This document shows positions 43,952 to 53,066 of a stretch of DNA of 64,000 bases, piece after piece. Source of the DNA: Lewinellaceae bacterium (GTDB lineage Bacteria > Bacteroidota > Bacteroidia > Chitinophagales > Saprospiraceae); the NCBI GenBank assembly GCA_020636325.1, contig JACJYC010000010.1:124001-188000 (forward strand). The letters run 5' to 3'. The translations under genes were made by a program, and so were the position numbers. The first letter of the stretch is position 1; every line of letters starts with the position of its first letter. A model generated the notes under the pieces. The model saw only the letters and a list, made by a program, of their open reading frames with translations. It was not told where the DNA came from and ran no database searches.

Positions 43952-46900
43952 TCACGGGTTCAGCAATACTACATTTGCGGGGTTGAAGTTTCCCGCGTGC
44001 AAATGGTCATTATGGGCTGCATTGGAGCCGTTGGCGCCGGCCAGCCAGTTCTGTTGGGTCCCCCTGATGATATTGGTAAAACCCCAGGAGCTGTAGGTAT
44101 TGATCATGTTCTGGTCCCTTTGGTCAAAGGCATTTTGATTGAAATACCGTTGGTCGATGCTGTCGCCGTTGGGATGTTCGAGGCTGGGATAGCTGGTTGC
44201 GTCACCGAAGCACATGCCGGTGCTTTGCACCCCTGCCAGGCTCAGTTCGGCCAGCACTCCGATAAAGGCTGCGTAGCATTCCGGGTTGCAGAACCGGCGC
44301 TGGGTATCGTGAAAAGTGTAGGCGATCAGCAGCGCAGGGGGGCCTGCGTTATTAAAATTGAGGGCGTCCGGCATTCTGATGAGGGTGACGAGGTCATTCA
44401 CATTGGCGGTAGCCCGGTACCGGATGATTCCATAGTCTTTGTTAGCGGCATTGATGTCATCGATGGTTATGATGTCATCGTACAGATGGAATTCCGGCTT
44501 GACCTGGTTGTCGTTGGCATAGTAGTAGTTGGTAAAGGCATCTCCGCCGACGGGCGCGGGTTGGGAATCTTCCCAGCCGGCAGGCACGTTGGCCACGTTC
44601 GAGGCATTGAACAATTTTACCCCGTTTTGCCTTCTCCTCACCCGCGACAAGGAGCCTGTGGCAATGTCGTGTTCATTGTCGTTGATGTCGTTGTAATAGT
44701 AGTTTGCCTCCATCGGCGCCAAATCATTCTCGATCTTGTCGATGTAGATGTTGGCGGGCAGCTCTGAAAATAAATTCTGCCGATGGTAGACTTCGTAGAA
44801 TTTGAGATTCCTGACCGTAAACCGGTCCGCCTGCAATTTCAGAAAAACGCCCCCGCTGTTAGAGGCAATTTCTTCGAATTTCTCCTCGCCGTAGAAAACA
44901 TAGAGGTCGTTGGTGGGCGGTTGAACAACGTGAACGACCAATTCCAGCGGCGCGACATCCCCTGCATTGTGCATATTCTGCGCCCAGAGATCAAAAACAG
45001 CCCTTGCAGACGGGCGAAGGTTGACCTTGAGCAGCGCATTTTGCGCAAAGGTCGCCAGGTTGGTAAACGGCGTGGCGCCGGCGTTATTCCTCAGGGCATC
45101 CGTATTGCCTTTCCGGAGCCTGAACCGCTTACGGGTCCCCGCCGTGCTGGTCAGTTGGAGGGCTTCCTTTTTTTTCCCGGTCAGAACATCATCGTGTGCT
45201 AGTACGATACAATCCATTTCCTGGTTCGCAGCCAGGTCTTGCGTTTCAATGCGGACAAATGTTTTTCGGCCGAAAGCTCTGTCATTGATCCGGTCAAAGC
45301 TAACGCTCCAGGTTCCGTTGGCGCCGCCTGGTACGGCCACCTTTTTCATAAATAATGCGCTTTTGACCCTGGGGCGATTTGCCTTGTCAAAATAGGCGAC
45401 CGTGAATTTTTTATCATCTTCCAGTAAAAAGGAATAGCCCGTATTTACGGGTTGCTCTTCTTCTTTCTCCGGCCCGTAAAAGGCGAATATTCCCCGGTCC
45501 TTGGGCTGAATTCTCAGCTCGAGGCGTGCCTTTTTTTCTGCGCTGTTCTCAATATTTTGCACCCATGAATCATAGGTTGCCTCCTTGTCGGGACGAAGTC
45601 CGATCTTGATGATCGCCTTGTCGGCAAATTCGGCCAGGTTAGCGTATTCGTCCTTGCCGTGTTCGGCATCGAATGCGGCCGTATCGCCGACCTTACCGGT
45701 GAAAACCTTTACAGGCGTATCTTCGGAGATCAGCTTGAGCGTTTTTTTGAGCGATCCCGTCAGTATGGTATCTGCCGTACGGACAGCGCATTCGATCTCT
45801 TTTCCCCGGAGGTTGGCAGTTTCAATGACGATATATTCCTGGTAAAGCAGTTTGCTGTCATTGATCCGGTCAAATCTTACCGAAAGCGCATCGCCGAGCT
45901 CCGTAACCACTTTGCGGGCGAAATAGGCATCCGTGATCCTGGGAGCGTTGGTCTTGTCGGCATAACTGAAGCTCAGGATCTGGTTAATGTAGGACGACCA
46001 GGCTTTTTTATGAACCTCCCCTGTGACCTTCCGGTAATCTAGGGCGCCGATGTCCGTTTGAGGGCCATCAACATATTCGTCCAGCCAGTTCTTGAGCAGG
46101 TCGGGAAAATTCTTAAGGTCCTCCAAGACCGCATCCTTCCATTCCTCCCGGTCCTCATCGCTGCCTTTGTAGTTTTCGCAATTGAATTCTTCCTGGGCTT
46201 TGTTCAACAAATCCTGCAGCATCAGGGCGCAAACGACGAAATTGGCCTTGGGGAACCGGGCATAGTTGAACAGATCGGTTTTTTCAGCCAGGGCCAGGGC
46301 GTTATAGTCTTCGAACAATTCCGCCTCTTCAGTATCTCCGTCGATTCTTTTGAACGGGGTTTCTTCCAGGGTCATGGAAAGGAAGTGCGGCTTTACATAG
46401 CATGTCCCTACCAGGTTTTTGCGTTTCTGCTTGAACAACTGCAGCAGATTCTCGTTCAGCGATTCGTAGTAGGTCTCATTTATCCGGTGATAAACGTCTT
46501 TTTTTCTCGCCGACCTGGAAACCCGGTTGTAAAAAATGGTCAGGGGAATGTTCATAGGCACATTGATGCTCTCGTTATCCCACTGCGGGTTATAATTAAA
46601 AAAATCCCTGAAAAAATTGGCCGAAACCTGTGTAGCGTAAGGATTGCCGCCGATCGCGATCGGGTGACCTCCATCGATATTCGATTCATAGTTTTCCGAC
46701 AGGTCGTCAAAAGGCGGTTCAATGGTGTGCTCAAGGGTAACATCAGTCGGCGTTCCGGCGGCGGTGACCCTGCATTTCACCCTGAGTTTTTTAAAGGCCG
46801 GCAATTGATTGATGTCAGGACTTATCTTCCTCGAGTTAAAATCGTAAATCCCCTGAAGCTTATCAGGATCGTCCTCCGTATACGTACTGAGCACAGCCCC

Positions 46901-47143
46901 CGTCTCCGTCAGGTAATCAATCGTCCAGTTGTAGGTAAATACGGTGTTATCCGGGTATTTTGAGCCGTCGATGAAGAGGACGTAGCGGTTGATGATGCGT
47001 TCGACGGGGTCGCCGAAACGAATGACCCCGGGCAGGTAGCTGATCAGGCAAAAATCGCCGTTCAGGGCGGCGTGGCCCAAAACCTTGGCGTTTTCAATGG
47101 TGAATCCTCCCGGAATTCTTTTTTCCGTAGCTGATATGGGCAT
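43952..47143 (-). CDS. Repeat protein with C-terminal LAS-type zinc peptidase-like domain (giant-protein cluster, gene 1)
   Basis: About 1063 residues from the ATG at 47143 (MPISATEKRIPGG); an in-frame ATG at 47203 would add 20. Two tandem repeats of about 170 residues are clear: 392-560 and 580-755. Each has PR(I/V), (V/S)xFDRIND, a (V)xIET block, ILTG or VLTG, a LRPxxxxxxDxW helix and an end FYGxEK. The C-terminus has HPNGDSID (His990, Asp997) and HNDHLH (1044-1049), the H-x6-D and HxxHxH zinc motifs of M15/M74-type peptidoglycan peptidases. A cell-wall-cutting activity is inferred. The sequence has no signal peptide, so the protein is either cytoplasmic or exported by another route. Confidence 0.82.
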   Translation of the reverse strand: MPISATEKRIPGGFTIENAKVLGHAALNGDFCLISYLPGVIRFGDPVERIINRYVLFIDGSKYPDNTVFTYNWTIDYLTETGAVLSTYTEDDPDKLQGIYDFNSRKISPDINQLPAFKKLRVKCRVTAAGTPTDVTLEHTIEPPFDDLSENYESNIDGGHPIAIGGNPYATQVSANFFRDFFNYNPQWDNESINVPMNIPLTIFYNRVSRSARKKDVYHRINETYYESLNENLLQLFKQKRKNLVGTCYVKPHFLSMTLEETPFKRIDGDTEEAELFEDYNALALAEKTDLFNYARFPKANFVVCALMLQDLLNKAQEEFNCENYKGSDEDREEWKDAVLEDLKNFPDLLKNWLDEYVDGPQTDIGALDYRKVTGEVHKKAWSSYINQILSFSYADKTNAPRITDAYFARKVVTELGDALSVRFDRINDSKLLYQEYIVIETANLRGKEIECAVRTADTILTGSLKKTLKLISEDTPVKVFTGKVGDTAAFDAEHGKDEYANLAEFADKAIIKIGLRPDKEATYDSWVQNIENSAEKKARLELRIQPKDRGIFAFYGPEKEEEQPVNTGYSFLLEDDKKFTVAYFDKANRPRVKSALFMKKVAVPGGANGTWSVSFDRINDRAFGRKTFVRIETQDLAANQEMDCIVLAHDDVLTGKKKEALQLTSTAGTRKRFRLRKGNTDALRNNAGATPFTNLATFAQNALLKVNLRPSARAVFDLWAQNMHNAGDVAPLELVVHVVQPPTNDLYVFYGEEKFEEIASNSGGVFLKLQADRFTVRNLKFYEVYHRQNLFSELPANIYIDKIENDLAPMEANYYYNDINDNEHDIATGSLSRVRRRQNGVKLFNASNVANVPAGWEDSQPAPVGGDAFTNYYYANDNQVKPEFHLYDDIITIDDINAANKDYGIIRYRATANVNDLVTLIRMPDALNFNNAGPPALLIAYTFHDTQRRFCNPECYAAFIGVLAELSLAGVQSTGMCFGDATSYPSLEHPNGDSIDQRYFNQNAFDQRDQNMINTYSSWGFTNIIRGTQQNWLAGANGSNAAHNDHLHAGNFNPANVVLLNP

Positions 47144-47416
47144 ACTGAAAATTGATGATCTTCGATTAGGTGTTGTCAAACGGAACGCCCCTGTGCCGGT
47201 CATCCTGGGTACGAAAAACGCTTACCACACTGCTGGACAAAATGAGCAGGAGTATGGACGTATACCCATCGGGAGTACGCACAGTGGACCGGGGCCGCTG
47301 GTCAGGCCGGATTATTTTTTCATGAAAGCATAAGTCTGTCCCGGAGGCTTACTGAATGGGTTAAAATAGCAAGTTGCACGGTCGGTCGGGTGTGATCAAC
47401 AAGAATATTGACTGGA

Positions 47417-47448
47417 CAAATATAGCGCTGCGGGGGCAATTTTGCAAA
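47417..47448 (-). promoter_or_regulatory. Bacteroidota-type promoter of the giant-protein cluster
   Basis: Minus-strand TTTG (47445-47448), a 20-base spacer and TATATTTG (47417-47424) are a perfect TTTG/TANNTTTG pair. Transcription would start near 47410, with a leader of about 265 bases to the chosen start. Confidence 0.75.
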
Positions 47449-47509
47449 TAGTTGACGGGGCAATTAACATTCCGCCGTGTTAAAGTATGCCTTAAAAGGT
47501 CCATTTTTA

Positions 47510-47517
47510 TATTTTTG
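47510..47517 (+). promoter_or_regulatory. Possible -7 element of the PQQ dehydrogenase promoter
   Basis: TATTTTTG matches TANNTTTG and lies 24 bp before the ATG. No TTTG is seen at -33, so support is partial. Confidence 0.45.
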
Positions 47518-47541
47518 CACACGAGCAATCTGAATTCTACA

Positions 47542-50280
47542 ATGTCTACCTTGCACTACGCGCTGCTCGCCGTTGCCTTTGCCGGCATATCGGCGAAAGT
47601 TTCCGCCCAGCTTCCGGCGGAATTTTACGACGAAAAATTACCGCTCAATTTTTCCTTTCCCACCGGCCTGGTTTTCGATGAGGACGGCCGGATGTATGTC
47701 TGGGAGAAATCCGGCAAGGTGTATATCGTCGACCAGGAAGGCCAACGCCTGCCCGATCCGCTGATCGACATCAGCGAAGAAGTGACCAACTGGAAGGACC
47801 ACGGGCTGATGGGCTTCACCCTGGACCCGGGTTTCCTGATCAACGGCAATTTCTACCTCTATTACGCCGTCGACTGGCATTACCAACGATATTACGGCAC
47901 CCCATCCTATTCACCCGACAGCACGGTCATCAACGAGCCGACCTTCGGCCGGATCACCCGGTATACAGCCGACCCGGCCACCGGATTCTCCACCACCCTG
48001 CCGGGCAGCCGGAAAGTGCTCCTGGGGGAAGAACCCGGCACAGGCGTACCGCTGCTGTACGAATTCCACGGCTTGGGCAGCCTGATCGCAGGCGAAGACG
48101 GCACCCTGCTCTTCTCCTGCGGCGACGCCACCAGCAACGCCGGTACGGACATCGGCGGCGACAGCCTCGGCACCATGATCACCAGGGCCCTGGAGTACGG
48201 CATCATTACGCCCGACCAGGATGTAGGCTCCTACCGCGCTCAATACCTCAACGCCTATAACGGCAAAGTGCTCCGGATTGACCCGGAAACCGGCGACGGA
48301 TTGCCGTCCAACCCGTATTACGACCCTGAAAATCCGAGGTCCGTCCGGTCGAGGGTCTGGGCGCTGGGTCTCCGCAATCCTTACCGCATACAGCTGCGGC
48401 CGAACACAGGCAGCCACCTGCCTTCCGACGGCGCCCCGGGCATCATCTACGTAGGCGATGTCGGCAACGGCGGCTGGGAAGAGATCGACGTCGTCCGGCA
48501 CGGCGGCCAGAATTTCGCCTGGCCGATCTACGAAGGGTATCACATCATGTGGGCCTTTTATGTCAATGACGTGCCGCCCAATCTCATGGCGCCCAATCCG
48601 GCCTACGACCAGGGGCTTTGCGACGAACCCTGGTTCAATTTCAGAGAACTGCTCCTGCGCCCGAAATCCGAAACGGATACCCTGGTGCCCAACCCCTGCA
48701 ACCCCGGGGAATTCATCCCGGCCACCTCTTTTCCCATGGTGGAAAGCCTGCCGGCAATTGCCTGGAACAATTCGGCCTGGAACCCGCCGACCCGCGCGCA
48801 AACCGGCCAGTTCGACGGCAACGGGTACGTCAAAGGCTGGACCCTGGGCGAGGACGACGCTCCGGTTCAGGGCGAGTCGTTCGACGGGTATTCCAGCCTG
48901 GCGGGGGTCTTTTATGAAGGCAACCTCTTCCCCGAACAATACCGCGGAAAATACTTCGGCATCGATTTCAGCGGGTGGATCAAGGTCTTCGATTTTGATG
49001 AGAATCAGCAATTGAAAAGCGTTGAACCCTTCCACAACCGGGCGGAGCAGATCATCCACCTGGCGCAGAATGTCAACGACGGCTGCCTGTACTATATCAA
49101 CCTCATGGGACAGATCCGCAAGATCAGTTACGGCGGCAACCCGCCGCCGGTAGCCGTCATTGAAACCGACCAACAGTTCGGCCCCAGCCCCCTGAGCGTC
49201 GAATTTGACGCCGCCGAGTCGGAAGAAGGCAATGCGCCTATCGTAAAATACGTCTGGGATTTTGGCGACGGCGCCACCGGCGAAGGCGCTAACCTCCACC
49301 ATGAATACGCCGTGACAAACGGCGACCCGGCCAGCTTCATGGTCAAGCTTACCGTAATCGACAGCCTGGGTGAATCCGGCTCATCCGAACAGATCATCTC
49401 CCTGAACAATACGCCGCCGGAAGTCCATATCGCCAGCTTTGAGGACGGCGACCGTTATCCCCTCACCGGGACCAGTTCACTGGAATTGATCGGGGAGGTT
49501 AAAGACAAGGAGAGCAAGGATGAAGACCTGACCTACGAATGGTACGTCTATGTTCAGCACAATGAGCATTTTCACCCGGATCCCCCGCTATTCGAACACA
49601 AGACCCATACCCTGATCAGTCCGCTGGGATGCATCGACGAGTTGTACTGGTACCGCATCGAACTGCGGGTGACCGATCCCTCCGGCCTTCAGGGGGTGGA
49701 CAGCCGTTCCATTTACCCAAACTGTGATCCGCCTTTTGTGGATTGGACCCAGCTCGACGGCCAGGCCACGGACAAGAGCATCCAATTGTCCTTTCAAACC
49801 GGGACGGAACAACAGGTGGCCGTTTATGAGATCCAACGCGGCCGGAATTTCTTCGATTTTGAAACCATCGGACGGATAAATCCCGGAGAAACCGGGCCGG
49901 ACGGCAGCTACCACTTCGAGGACCCTTCGCCCATTATCGGCACCAACCTGTACCGGATCAAGGCCATCAGCGAAGACCGGGCCTTTGCCTATTCCAATAT
50001 GATCAATATCGATTTCCCCAGGACACCCGACCTGAAGATTTTTCCAAACCCGGCAAAGGATGCCGTCTACCTCCAGCTGAAAAAAGCGCTGGCCGGCAAG
50101 ATCCGGTTTGAGCTGTTCGACCTGGCCGGCAGCCGATTGTACACAACCGACTGGACGGCGGAGGTAAACAAGCCTTTTGAAGTGGTTGTGCCGGTATCGT
50201 CCCTGAGCGAGGGTTGCTACCTGTACCGGGTCACCAATGGGAAACAGCAGTATTCAGACGCGATCATTTTGACCGACTGA
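47542..50280 (+). CDS. PQQ-type glucose/sorbosone dehydrogenase with PKD domain and T9SS type A tail
   Basis: 912 residues from the ATG at 47542, chosen for its signal peptide (MSTLHYALLAVAFAGISAKVSAQ). Residues 25-540 are a six-bladed propeller of the sorbosone dehydrogenase type (FPTGLVFDEDGRMYVWEKSG, GDVGNGGWEEIDVVRHGG then FAWPIYEG). A PKD domain follows (VWDFGDGATG, HHEYAV), then a second Ig-like part. The last 80 residues are a type A sorting domain (LKIFPNPAKDAVYLQL, LFDLAGSRLY, GCYLYRVTNG). It should be secreted through the T9SS and oxidise a sugar or bind a glycan; family members differ in activity. Confidence 0.9.
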   Translation: MSTLHYALLAVAFAGISAKVSAQLPAEFYDEKLPLNFSFPTGLVFDEDGRMYVWEKSGKVYIVDQEGQRLPDPLIDISEEVTNWKDHGLMGFTLDPGFLINGNFYLYYAVDWHYQRYYGTPSYSPDSTVINEPTFGRITRYTADPATGFSTTLPGSRKVLLGEEPGTGVPLLYEFHGLGSLIAGEDGTLLFSCGDATSNAGTDIGGDSLGTMITRALEYGIITPDQDVGSYRAQYLNAYNGKVLRIDPETGDGLPSNPYYDPENPRSVRSRVWALGLRNPYRIQLRPNTGSHLPSDGAPGIIYVGDVGNGGWEEIDVVRHGGQNFAWPIYEGYHIMWAFYVNDVPPNLMAPNPAYDQGLCDEPWFNFRELLLRPKSETDTLVPNPCNPGEFIPATSFPMVESLPAIAWNNSAWNPPTRAQTGQFDGNGYVKGWTLGEDDAPVQGESFDGYSSLAGVFYEGNLFPEQYRGKYFGIDFSGWIKVFDFDENQQLKSVEPFHNRAEQIIHLAQNVNDGCLYYINLMGQIRKISYGGNPPPVAVIETDQQFGPSPLSVEFDAAESEEGNAPIVKYVWDFGDGATGEGANLHHEYAVTNGDPASFMVKLTVIDSLGESGSSEQIISLNNTPPEVHIASFEDGDRYPLTGTSSLELIGEVKDKESKDEDLTYEWYVYVQHNEHFHPDPPLFEHKTHTLISPLGCIDELYWYRIELRVTDPSGLQGVDSRSIYPNCDPPFVDWTQLDGQATDKSIQLSFQTGTEQQVAVYEIQRGRNFFDFETIGRINPGETGPDGSYHFEDPSPIIGTNLYRIKAISEDRAFAYSNMINIDFPRTPDLKIFPNPAKDAVYLQLKKALAGKIRFELFDLAGSRLYTTDWTAEVNKPFEVVVPVSSLSEGCYLYRVTNGKQQYSDAIILTD

Positions 50281-50291
50281 TGCCGGACAGG

Positions 50292-51008
50292 TCAGCGGTC
50301 GCCCCGCATGCGCCGCCCGCCCGGGCCTTCCCACGGCCGGATCTCACCGGCCTGGAATCGGCCGCGACCGGTCATGACGCCCACGAGTTTGATCTTTTCT
50401 CCCTTTTCGAGCAATACCACCGGGGCGATCCAGGCGCTGTCGTATTGTACTGCCCAGTTTTTGCCGTTGAAATCCCTCAGATCGAACCGGTCCGGATCGA
50501 TTTTCAGGATCTCTCCGGCCAGTTGTCCTTCTTCCGGCATGGACCAAAGCCGGATCTTTTTATCCTGAATGCTGTCGTACAGGCTGACCCGGACGGCAAA
50601 AGCGTGTTCAAGCCATTGGGCGCCGCCGGTAATGAAGAACGCCGTACCCAGCAAAAGGCTCAGGGCTGCGCTGTATCCCGCACGTCTGGCCAGCGTGAAT
50701 TTGTACCCCTTTTTCGAATGCCGTATCCCGTAATTCGCTGCGGTAAGGGCCAGGATCAGACAAGCGATCCACAGCAGCGGCAGCAAGCCCAGAAACAGTT
50801 CCAACCGGGAGTGGGAAAGGTGCCCAAGCACGTTGAAATCGGTCTGTTGAATGGCAAATAAAATAATGGAAAAGGCCAGCGCACCCAGCGCAGCAGCTGC
50901 CAGGAAACTGCCGGTAAAAAGGACTTCTTTCAACCGGAATCGCCATTCAGGCGTCGGCCGGATATCTTTTTCGCGGATTGCGGAGATCAATTTTTCTGAA
51001 GGATCCAT
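50292..51008 (-). CDS. Three-helix membrane protein with soluble C-terminal domain, partner of ECF sigma factor
   Basis: 238 residues from the ATG at 51008 (MDPSEKLISAIREKDIRPTP). About 35 cytoplasmic residues precede three hydrophobic helices (FTGSFLAAAALGALAFSIIL, LFLGLLPLLWIACLILALT, AGYSAALSLLLGTAFFITGG). A C-terminal domain of about 90 residues follows, with an OB-like strand order (LAGEILKIDPDRFDLRDF, KIKLVGVMTGRGRFQAGEI). It starts 10 bp after the sigma-factor stop. The order sigma then membrane protein is that of many sigma/anti-sigma pairs, and the short cytoplasmic N-terminus could bind the sigma factor. No named anti-sigma domain is recognised, so this is inference. Confidence 0.8.
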   Translation of the reverse strand: MDPSEKLISAIREKDIRPTPEWRFRLKEVLFTGSFLAAAALGALAFSIILFAIQQTDFNVLGHLSHSRLELFLGLLPLLWIACLILALTAANYGIRHSKKGYKFTLARRAGYSAALSLLLGTAFFITGGAQWLEHAFAVRVSLYDSIQDKKIRLWSMPEEGQLAGEILKIDPDRFDLRDFNGKNWAVQYDSAWIAPVVLLEKGEKIKLVGVMTGRGRFQAGEIRPWEGPGGRRMRGDR

Positions 51009-51018
51009 TGTCGGCAAT

Positions 51019-51597
51019 TTAAGATTCAGCAAAAACGGAAAATCCGGCAGCCATTCCGGACAATGCCTTTTTGGCCCGGTTGATCCGGGCGGCCACGGTG
51101 CCCTCCGGTATTTTCAGCACATCAGAGATCTCGGCGTAGCTCATATGCTCCAGGAACTTCAATACGAGGACCTCCTTGTAATTCAGCGGAAGCCGGTCCA
51201 GCAAACTGAAAAGCGTTTCCTCATCCATTGAGGTTTCAGAAGGAGAGTCGGGAATGCCGGCATACCGTTGTTCGTCCCATTCCAGATCCGGTTTTTTGCC
51301 GTATGCCGTCTGCTTCCGCCAATGCGAAACGGCCTGATTATGGACGATGCGGTAAATCCAGCTGGATAATTTGAGGCTGGGGTCGAATCCGCGCAAATTC
51401 TTCCAGATACTGATGAACGCATCCTGCAGAATATCCTCCGCTTCCGCTTCCGACACCCGGGTAATGCGCCGGATATAGCGGAGCAACTGCGCTTCGTACC
51501 GCTGGTATAAACAGGAGAAATAATCCAGCTCCTCAAGGGATTTCCGGATTATTTCCCTGTCATTAAAACCTTTGCACTTTTCTTTTGATACAACCAT
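51019..51597 (-). CDS. ECF-type RNA polymerase sigma factor (sigma-70 family)
   Basis: 192 residues from the ATG at 51597 (MVVSKEKCKGFNDREII); an upstream in-frame ATG at 51660 falls in a repeated segment and is unlikely. Region 2 (FSCLYQRYEAQLLRYIRRIT, EAEDILQDAFISIWKNL) and region 4 (LPLNYKEVLVLKFLEHMSY, IPEGTVAARINRAKKAL) are complete. It would direct polymerase to a dedicated set of promoters and is probably held by the membrane protein encoded next. Its first 22 bp are repeated at 51646-51667, and a 135-bp piece of its 5' end is repeated at 53067-53201 beyond a transposase remnant. Confidence 0.93.
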   Translation of the reverse strand: MVVSKEKCKGFNDREIIRKSLEELDYFSCLYQRYEAQLLRYIRRITRVSEAEAEDILQDAFISIWKNLRGFDPSLKLSSWIYRIVHNQAVSHWRKQTAYGKKPDLEWDEQRYAGIPDSPSETSMDEETLFSLLDRLPLNYKEVLVLKFLEHMSYAEISDVLKIPEGTVAARINRAKKALSGMAAGFSVFAES

Positions 51598-51667
51598 GGC
51601 AGTGGCAGTGGTCAAAAGCTTCACAGGCTGTTGCACCCTTAATCCTTTCTTTTGATACAACCATGGC
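51579..51667. repeat. 22-bp direct repeat around the sigma-factor start codon
   Basis: TTTCTTTTGATACAACCATGGC occurs at 51579-51600 and again at 51646-51667, with a third copy at about 53183-53204. Each holds the same ATG GTT GTA TCA AAA start when read on the minus strand. Confidence 0.85.
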
Positions 51668-51687
51668 TAAAGTGTTTTTGCTTTGGT

Positions 51688-53045
51688 TTACTTAGTTTTA
51701 AAGTCAAAATTTCGGATCATCAGCCGAATGTGCTCGAAGGATGCAATATTGACCAAGCGCTTGAAATTTTGCCCTTCGCAAGGCACTTTGCCGGCGCCCA
51801 TTTGGGGATTTCATCCGGCGAATATATTGTTCTTTCCATTGCTCATCATCGTAACGGTAAATTGTACGAGCACGTGTAGACCTGGTGCATTTTTCCCTTA
51901 TTGGGCAATCCTGGCATTGGGTTCCCTGGTAACGTACGGCTTTGCGCTGTCCTTTAGTTTCGTATCCTTTGCGCACCAACGGCTTTCCTTGCGAACAGGT
52001 ATATTGATCAAGTTGAACATCATAGGTAAATAGGATGGGTTGACCGTGTTCATCTGTTCCTGTCCTGCCTTCAGCATTTTTCGGTATGTTGCAATAACAA
52101 ATGGTTCCTAAGGCTTCCAACTGCTGGATATCCGGGATATTAAAATAATCGGAATCGGCCCGGGCAATTTCCGGTCGAACCCCATACTCAGCTTCGATTT
52201 GCTCTACCATAGGTTTAAGGTTGGATCGGTCATTAGCCTTAGCTGTAGTCTGGCTACACAGGATCATTTTATATTTGTCGCATACAGCGCTTTGTATATT
52301 GTGTATCGGCATACAGCCATCCCGGCTGTGGCTCAAGGGCGCATCCACATCCGTGAAATTCACCTTGTTTTTAGGATCTGTTTCTATGTATGCTTTTTTT
52401 TTAACAGATCCTGGATCTCTTCATGCAACTCAGCTATGCGCTCAATGCTCTCTTTTTCTTTGTCCGCTAAAGCGTCCAGTCTATCCAGTCGGTCATCTAC
52501 TTCATCATTGTAGTTCAGTTGACTGACATATTTTTCCAATTCCTGGTCCAGGCGTTTTAGTCGGTTTTCTATTTTCTTGATGCCTAAGGCTCCTCGATTC
52601 GCATTAGCCTTGGCCGCATCCCATCTATGCTGACTTGCTTGCCTTCCAAATACCCACCGCTCTTTAAAAAGGCATTAAGCTGTTTGAATAACCTTCGGAT
52701 AGACTCCCCATGATCCCGCCTATAATCCGCTATGGTCTTAAAATCCGGTTGCAGACCGCCTAACAGCCAGATCATTTCTATATTCCGATGTGTTTCTACC
52801 TCCAGCCGTCGGCTACTGCTTATTCGATTCAGGTAACCGTATAAGTATAATTTTATCAGCGTCCGGGCTCCATACGGCCGTTGCCCGATCTGTGATTGCC
52901 CCTTTTGGCTATAGGACTCTTCATCCGCACTTACCGCCCTTTCTACAAATTCATCCAGCAGCCGGATATAATGCTCCTGGTCTACCAAGTCCTCCACTAA
53001 TCCCAAGGCTAGTTCCGAACGCGATGATGGCTCTTTATAACGCAT
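51688..53045 (-). pseudogene. Decayed IS1182-like transposase
   Basis: Three frames must be joined to recover the protein. The N-terminal part (53045 to about 52620) has LGLVEDLVDQEHYIRLLDEF and GGLQPDFKTIADYRRDH, typical of IS5/IS1182-type transposases. The middle (about 52620 to 52400) is a coiled-coil stretch, IKKIENRLKRLDQELEKY. The last part (about 52395 to 51704) has FTDVDAPLSHSRDG, ADSDYFN and the CQDCPIREKC cysteine cluster. One frameshift lies near SIDGM and another at a run of nine A's (52394-52402). A third may have removed the DDE-domain end. The element is therefore inactive. Clear terminal inverted repeats were not found. Confidence 0.85.
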
Positions 53046-53066
53046 CTTGCTTTTTTTCTCTAAAGT

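Larger units (their letters stand above)
47144..47541. other. Divergent intergenic region with promoters both ways
   Basis: About 400 bp between the giant-protein cluster (left) and the PQQ dehydrogenase gene (right). It holds a full-consensus promoter on the minus strand and a possible -7 box on the plus strand, listed separately. The minus-strand leader of about 265 bases holds no ORF or hairpin that I could support. Confidence 0.6.

Noticed and set aside
28059..47203. Known contractile injection, type VI or phage-tail cluster
   Set aside because: No sheath, tube, baseplate wedge, VgrG/PAAR or ATPase component is recognisable among the five proteins, so none of these names was used.
52394..52402. 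Programmed frameshift at the nine-A run of the transposase
   Set aside because: IS elements do use such slippage, but a second frameshift near 52620 and a disrupted C-terminus show ordinary decay.
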